Source of the DNA: Kribbella pittospori
Lineage (GTDB): Bacteria > Actinomycetota > Actinomycetes > Propionibacteriales > Kribbellaceae
Assembly (NCBI RefSeq): GCF_004331465.1
Contig: NZ_SJKB01000001.1
Location: forward strand, 744,001 to 808,000
DNA length: 64,000 nt
Direction: 5' to 3'
Part shown: positions 60,196 to 64,000 of the stretch, one piece after another
Layout: each line of letters begins with the position of its first letter
Position numbering within the stretch: the stretch's first letter is position 1
Made by a program: the position numbers and the translations under genes
The notes under the pieces: model-generated
Database searches by the model: none
Told to the model about the DNA's origin: nothing
Seen by the model: only the letters and a program-made list of their open reading frames with translations

Positions 60196-61347
60196 ATGAC
60201 CATCACCAGGACTTTCATCGACTTCTTCCTCGACCGGGGCCACGTTCCGACCACGGGTTCCACGCTCATTCCACGCCTGGGTGATCCCGTGTTGTTCACG
60301 ACCTCCGGGATGCATCCGCTGACGCCTTATCTGGAAGGGGAACCTCATCCGCTGGGGCGCAGACTCACCGGTGTGCAGCGATGCCTGCGCACCACCGATC
60401 TCGACGAGGTGGGGGATCCGACCCACCTCACCGTGTTCGAGATGCTCGGCTCGTGGTCGCTCGGCGACTACGGCAGCAGCCAGACCCTGCGCTGGGGCTA
60501 CGAGCTGCTGACCGAGGGCTTCAGGATCGACCCTAGCCGGCTGTATGTGACCGTGTTCGGTGGCGACGACCAGGTCCCGCTCGACCAGGAGTCACTGCAG
60601 ACCTGGCAGGAGCTCGGGGTGCCGATCGAGCTGACCACCGACGACAACTGGTGGTCGAACGGCCCGACCGGTCCGTGCGGCCCCGACTCGGAGATGTTCG
60701 TCTGGACCGGCGAGGGCAGCCCGGAGGGTACGCCGAGCACCGACAAGCGCTGGGTCGAGGTGTGGAACCACGTGATGATGCGCTACCGCCGCCTCGACGA
60801 CGGATCGCTCGAGGAACTCAAGCAGCGGAACATCGACACCGGGCTCGGTCTCGAGCGACTCACCATGCTGCTCGAGGGCAAGGACTCGGTCTACGAGACC
60901 TCGCTGTTCGAGCCGTGGCTGCGGCTCGTGCCGAAGCTGTGGCGGCTCGACGAGCAGTCCCAGCGGATCGTCATCGACCACCTGCGCTCCAGCATGGTGA
61001 TCGTCGGCGACGGTGTGCACCCGTCGAACACCGGCCGCGGTTACGTGTTGCGCCGGCTGATCCGCCGGGTGCTGACGATCCTGTGGCGTGACGACGAGTC
61101 GCGGACGCTGTCCGACCTGCCGCTGGAGTTGTTCGAGCACACGATGAACCACTTCCACCAGGGCGAGACCGTCACACTGGTGCGGCGGATCCTGATCGAC
61201 GAGGAGATCCGGTTCAGCAACCTGCTCGACCGCGGCCGGAAGGTGCTCAGCCACGAGCGGTTCCACAAGTCGCTCGACGACACCGACTACGAGTACCTGC
61301 ACGAGACCCACGGCCTGCCGCGGGAGCTGGTCGACTCGTTGCGGTAG
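60196..61347 (+). CDS. Alanyl-tRNA synthetase paralogue lacking editing and C-Ala domains
   Basis: 383 residues. Class II AlaRS catalytic core: FIDFFLDRGHVPTTGSTLIP, RCLRTTDLDEVGDPTHLTVFEMLGSWSLGDYG (motif 2 region), NWWSNGPTGPCGPDSEMF and NIDTGLGLERLTMLLEGK (motif 3). The helical tRNA-recognition region is kept (DHLRSSMVIVGDGVHPSNTGRGYVLRRLIRR). The editing domain (HxxxH and CxxxH) and the C-terminal oligomerisation domain of full-length AlaRS (about 880 residues) are missing. It could aminoacylate tRNA-Ala without proofreading, or make alanyl intermediates for another pathway. An Ala-rich leader and terminator precede it. Confidence 0.88.
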   Translation: MTITRTFIDFFLDRGHVPTTGSTLIPRLGDPVLFTTSGMHPLTPYLEGEPHPLGRRLTGVQRCLRTTDLDEVGDPTHLTVFEMLGSWSLGDYGSSQTLRWGYELLTEGFRIDPSRLYVTVFGGDDQVPLDQESLQTWQELGVPIELTTDDNWWSNGPTGPCGPDSEMFVWTGEGSPEGTPSTDKRWVEVWNHVMMRYRRLDDGSLEELKQRNIDTGLGLERLTMLLEGKDSVYETSLFEPWLRLVPKLWRLDEQSQRIVIDHLRSSMVIVGDGVHPSNTGRGYVLRRLIRRVLTILWRDDESRTLSDLPLELFEHTMNHFHQGETVTLVRRILIDEEIRFSNLLDRGRKVLSHERFHKSLDDTDYEYLHETHGLPRELVDSLR

Positions 61348-61352
61348 GCGCC

Positions 61353-61451
61353 GTGCAGCTCGACAGGAGGTATCCGGGCCCGGCCGCACGCCCGGGCGGG
61401 ACGGGGCAGGGAGGCTGCGTATTACCGCCGACACCTCCTGTCGAGCTGCAC
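61353..61451. repeat. Perfect 19-bp inverted repeat enclosing 61 bp, between convergent genes
   Basis: GTGCAGCTCGACAGGAGGT at 61353-61371 and its exact complement at 61433-61451. The enclosed 61 nt can form inner hairpins (GCCCGG with CCGGGC near 61378-61397; GCAG with CTGC near 61406-61417). No U-tract follows either arm. It fills the gap between the AlaRS-like gene and the EamA gene and could be a U-less bidirectional terminator, a structured RNA or a small mobile repeat. Confidence 0.85.
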
Positions 61452-61455
61452 CAAC

Positions 61456-62448
61456 TCAGAGGCCGGCCGGGTCCAGGACTTCGGGGTGGCGGGGGTCCGG
61501 GGTGATGTCGGTGTCCGGGATCTCCGGAGGGGCGACCTTCCCGACCGACGACTGGGCCACGAAGGCACCGGCGAGGACGATCACGCCACCGATGATCTGG
61601 TTGGTCCGCAGCGTCTCGTTGAGCAGGATCCAGGCGAAGATGCTGGCGGCAACCACCTCGACGTACGCGACCGCGCCGCCGATGGCGGCGGACAGTCGCT
61701 GCACGGCGGCTGCGCCGGCCAGGTACGCGACGACCGTGCTGACGACGATCAGCCAGCCGGCCAGCACCCAGCCTGGCGCATGCCGGTCGCCGATCGCGAT
61801 CGTGTCGACCAGCGCGTGCCACGGGATGCCCCACGGCGCCGAGATGGCGGTCAGCACGACCGCACCGACCACACTGCCGGCCGCGGTCATCACCAGCGGG
61901 TCCGCGGCGCCAGTCAGCTTCTCGATCAGGATGAAGTACGTCGCCTGGCACGCGGCCGCGGCGAGACCCGCGATCAGGCCGACCGCGTCGATCTGTACGC
62001 CGGACCAGATCTCCACCACCGTGGCCAGGCCGATCAGCGCGATGCCGACCCCGACCGCCGCGGTCCGCGGTACGGCGACCTTCTGACCGAACTTGAGCCA
62101 CGCGACCACGAGCACCGGACCGGAGAACTCCAGCATCAGCGCGACGCCCACCGGCAGCCGGCTGGCCGCGATGAAGAACAGCGTCTGGCAGCCGGCGATC
62201 CCGGTCAGGCCGTAGAGGACGAGGGCCTTCCAAGACGCGCGGGCGGCGCGCAGCCCCGCGGAGCCGCGGAACGCCAGCGCGAGCGGTACGAGCAGGGCGG
62301 CGGCGCCGAGGATGCGTAACCAGGCCGCCTGTTCCGGTGAGAAGCCGGCGCCGATCAGGGCCTTGGCAAACGGTCCCGACCCACCGAAAGTGACCGCGGA
62401 GAAGACCGCGAACCCCAACCCCACCGACTTCGTGCTGTACATGGGCAT
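61456..62448 (-). CDS. EamA/DMT-superfamily transporter
   Basis: 330 residues from ATG 62448 (ATG 62442 also in frame). Ten hydrophobic segments in two EamA repeats: FAVFSAVTFGGSGPFAKALI opens the first, VGLIAGLAAAACQATYFILI the second; VEVVAASIFAWILLNETL is the conserved late EamA motif. A polar tail rich in Pro/Asp follows. Probably exports a small metabolite or amino acid. The start codon lies inside an inverted repeat that may be an operator. Confidence 0.88.
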   Translation of the reverse strand: MPMYSTKSVGLGFAVFSAVTFGGSGPFAKALIGAGFSPEQAAWLRILGAAALLVPLALAFRGSAGLRAARASWKALVLYGLTGIAGCQTLFFIAASRLPVGVALMLEFSGPVLVVAWLKFGQKVAVPRTAAVGVGIALIGLATVVEIWSGVQIDAVGLIAGLAAAACQATYFILIEKLTGAADPLVMTAAGSVVGAVVLTAISAPWGIPWHALVDTIAIGDRHAPGWVLAGWLIVVSTVVAYLAGAAAVQRLSAAIGGAVAYVEVVAASIFAWILLNETLRTNQIIGGVIVLAGAFVAQSSVGKVAPPEIPDTDITPDPRHPEVLDPAGL

Positions 62449-62465
62449 AACAGTCTCATGCCCAT
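62441..62465. promoter_or_regulatory. Inverted repeat over the EamA-gene start
   Basis: ATGGGCAT (62441-62448) and ATGCCCAT (62458-62465) are exact complements spaced by 9 nt. The left arm contains both possible start codons of the minus-strand gene. It could be an operator or an mRNA hairpin over the start. Confidence 0.5.
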
Positions 62466-62499
62466 TACAAGGCTGTCGAGCGCGATTCTCGGCAGGTGG

Positions 62500-63171
62500 T
62501 CAGAGCACGTTGATCGCGCGGGCCGCGACGATCCCGATGGTCAGCAGCGCGATCGCCGACTGGATCGTCATCAACGTCTTCACCCGGGCGGTCAGCGGCA
62601 TCGTGTCGGTCGGGCTGAACGCGGTCGCGGCGGTGAAGGCGACGAACAGGTAGTCGGTGAATCCGGGCAGCCAGCGATCCCAGCCCGGCAGATCGACCGT
62701 CATCTGCGGGAACAGCAGGTCCGCCCGCTCCGCCTCGCGCTCGTGCTCGGGCGCCCGGGCGAACGGTCCGCCGCGGTCGATCTCCCAGTACCAGACGGCG
62801 AAGGCGACGACGTTCGTCACCCAGATCAGGAGCGCCGCCTTGACCAGCACCCTGCCGTTGTCCGCCTCACCGGAGCCGAGGAAGAAGATCAGCCCGGTCA
62901 GATAGAAGGCGTTCACCAGCACGAGTACGGCGAGCAACACGATCTCGACCCAGCGCAGCCACGGCTCGTCGCGGGTCAGGTGGAACGGGTTCGCCCAGAC
63001 CAGCGGGATCAACAGGGCCGCGCCGATGGCGGGCATCAGCCAGCGCGGCAGTGTGCTGATCTCGGTCGGCACGAGCAGTTGCAGGACCAATGCCGCGATC
63101 ACCGCCAGCGAAGCCGGCCAGCGCCGGATGTGCCGCATGCTGCGTGCCGCAGTCTTCGGAACCTTGTTCAC
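62500..63171 (-). CDS. DUF1345-like membrane protein
   Basis: 223 residues from GTG 63171. Five to six hydrophobic segments including ASLAVIAALVLQLLVPTEI, WVEIVLLAVLVLVNAFYLTGLIFFL, LIWVTNVVAFAVWYWEIDRGGP and TDYLFVAFTAATAFSPTDTMPLTARVKTLMTIQS. The last segment, FSPTDTMPL..K, matches the DUF1345 conserved C-terminal motif. Function unknown. It starts 27 nt after the ArsR-type regulator stop and may be cotranscribed with it. Confidence 0.8.
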   Translation of the reverse strand: MNKVPKTAARSMRHIRRWPASLAVIAALVLQLLVPTEISTLPRWLMPAIGAALLIPLVWANPFHLTRDEPWLRWVEIVLLAVLVLVNAFYLTGLIFFLGSGEADNGRVLVKAALLIWVTNVVAFAVWYWEIDRGGPFARAPEHEREAERADLLFPQMTVDLPGWDRWLPGFTDYLFVAFTAATAFSPTDTMPLTARVKTLMTIQSAIALLTIGIVAARAINVL

Positions 63172-63197
63172 TCCAGCATTCTGACCCGCGACCGCCC

Positions 63198-64000
63198 TCA
63201 ACCGACGGAGGCGTCGACCACCGCCTGTCCAACCTCGGTACGTCGGTAGTGCACCTGATGACCCGTACGACGCCGTGACGCCAGACCGGCGTCGTGGAGC
63301 GCGGCCAAATGCTCGGCGACCGTAGCCAGCGCCAGTCCGTACTCCGCCGCGAGCGCACTGGTCGTGGACGGCGGGTCCAATGCGACCAGGAGGGTGGCGC
63401 GGGTACGACCGAGCAGACGGGCGAGTGGATCCGGGGGAGCGGGCGCGTCGGACCAGAGCCGGGCGGCTCCGCGAGCTGGGTAGACCACGGTGGGCTGGTA
63501 CGTCGGGTCGACGACCATCACGAGGTACGGCCACTGGAAGACCCCCGGAACGAGGAGGAGTCCCTGGCCGGTGAGCTCTCGATCCTGATCGCGGTAGCGG
63601 GCGGCGATGAGACGGTCGTCCTCCCACGTGAGCGTGGGGTGCAGGTCGTCGAACAGTCCGGCCAGTCCACCGTCGGTGAGTTGCCGGCCGCGATAGGCGA
63701 TGTCGTCCTCGAGGACGCGGCTGATCAGCGGCCAGTCGGGCCGGATCAGCGTCGTCCACGCGCTCTCGATCTCGTCCGCGAGCCGCTCTCGCGCTCCGGC
63801 CGGGTCCTCGAGCATTCCGTTGATCTCCGGTGCGGCGGGGTTGTTCAGTTCGTCGCGGGACCGGATCAACTCGGCCCGGACCCGATCGAGCGGCGTACTG
63901 CGGACGCGGGCGATCTCGGTCGCGAACTTCGCACGTGACGCCTTTGGTGGCGGGGTCAGAAAGTCAGGCGTGAACCCGGTCCGAGGCTGCAGCGCCTTCA
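63198..64000 (-). CDS. ArsR-type regulator with DUF5937 sensor domain (5' end outside window)
   Basis: 267 codons are visible; the frame is open to base 64000, so the N-terminus lies beyond the window. The sensor part contains TPDFLTPPP and RVRSTPLDRVRAEL near the visible beginning, and LLLVPGVFQWPYLVMVVDP. The C-terminal winged helix is LLGRTRATLLVALDPPSTTSALAAEYGLALATVAEHLAALHDAGLASRRRTGHQVHYRR. This is the layout of the DUF5937/HTH_20 family, common in actinobacteria and of unknown ligand. Confidence 0.85.
   Translation of the reverse strand, partial: KALQPRTGFTPDFLTPPPKASRAKFATEIARVRSTPLDRVRAELIRSRDELNNPAAPEINGMLEDPAGARERLADEIESAWTTLIRPDWPLISRVLEDDIAYRGRQLTDGGLAGLFDDLHPTLTWEDDRLIAARYRDQDRELTGQGLLLVPGVFQWPYLVMVVDPTYQPTVVYPARGAARLWSDAPAPPDPLARLLGRTRATLLVALDPPSTTSALAAEYGLALATVAEHLAALHDAGLASRRRTGHQVHYRRTEVGQAVVDASVG

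Overview
The window is about 70% G+C with dense, mostly 4-nt-overlapping genes, frequent GTG and TTG starts and several likely leaderless messages. The gene content (actinobacterial qcrCAB and ctaCDEF respiratory genes, a DEDDh exonuclease fused to a UvrC-type GIY-YIG domain, a PimB-like mannosyltransferase, an ECF41 sigma factor, DUF2510 proteins) points to a soil actinomycete of the Propionibacteriales, probably Kribbella or a close relative. That assignment is inference from gene content, not from a search.

1-5.3 kb (minus strand): a guanidine or urea utilisation operon. A guanidine-I (ykkC) riboswitch precedes a permease, two DUF1989 proteins (urea-carboxylase-associated proteins, known elsewhere as carboxyguanidine deiminase subunits), a protein made only of the carboxyltransferase half of a urea/guanidine carboxylase, and the start of allophanate hydrolase. 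All four junctions are 4-nt ATGA or GTGA overlaps. The biotin carboxylase and biotinyl domains are not in the window.

5.3-11.9 kb: a catabolic island of unknown substrate. It holds an aminotransferase, an M24 (ectoine-hydrolase-like) hydrolase, an Asp/Glu-racemase/EutA-like protein, a D-2-hydroxyacid dehydrogenase, an amidase and a DUF3830 protein, with two near-identical 18-bp operators in front of its transcription units. 11.9-21 kb: an SDR, a tandem pair of secreted GH79-type glycosidases with a divergent LacI regulator, a class C-type serine hydrolase, a diacylglycerol-kinase-like protein, and an ECF41 sigma factor with a divergent DoxX target; both of the latter carry matching ECF41 promoters. 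21-27 kb: a 1,894-residue secreted amylase-pullulanase. 27-30 kb: an operon of cysteine desulfurase, TusA, two RimL-like acetyltransferases and a sirtuin.

30-41.5 kb: aerobic respiration. ctaC-ctaD-ctaF run on the plus strand; ctaE-qcrC-qcrA-qcrB run on the minus strand. An L,D-transpeptidase lipoprotein, an alpha/beta hydrolase and a MarR regulator sit between them, and a CtaG-like assembly factor is divergent from ctaE. A 164-nt imperfect hairpin precedes ctaC. 41.5-50 kb: a degenerate receiver protein, trpD, two very low-complexity membrane-anchored proteins, and a stand-alone Lrp/AsnC ligand-binding domain.

50-64 kb: an XRE regulator, an NTF2-like protein, the DEDDh/UvrC-like nuclease, an NYN-domain protein, a four-cysteine small protein, an NlpC/P60 hydrolase, a membrane metalloprotease, an M48 protease, a GT4 mannosyltransferase, and an editing-less alanyl-tRNA synthetase paralogue preceded by an alanine-rich leader ORF and an intrinsic terminator. 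The window closes with a DMT permease, a DUF1345-like membrane protein and a partial ArsR-type regulator.

No tRNA, rRNA, CRISPR array, transposase or phage gene was seen. The least expected signals are the 164-nt hairpin before ctaC, the alanine leader/attenuator, the divergent ECF41 promoter pair, the riboswitch-controlled split carboxylase, and recurrent tandem repeats at the 3' ends of genes in the first 20 kb.
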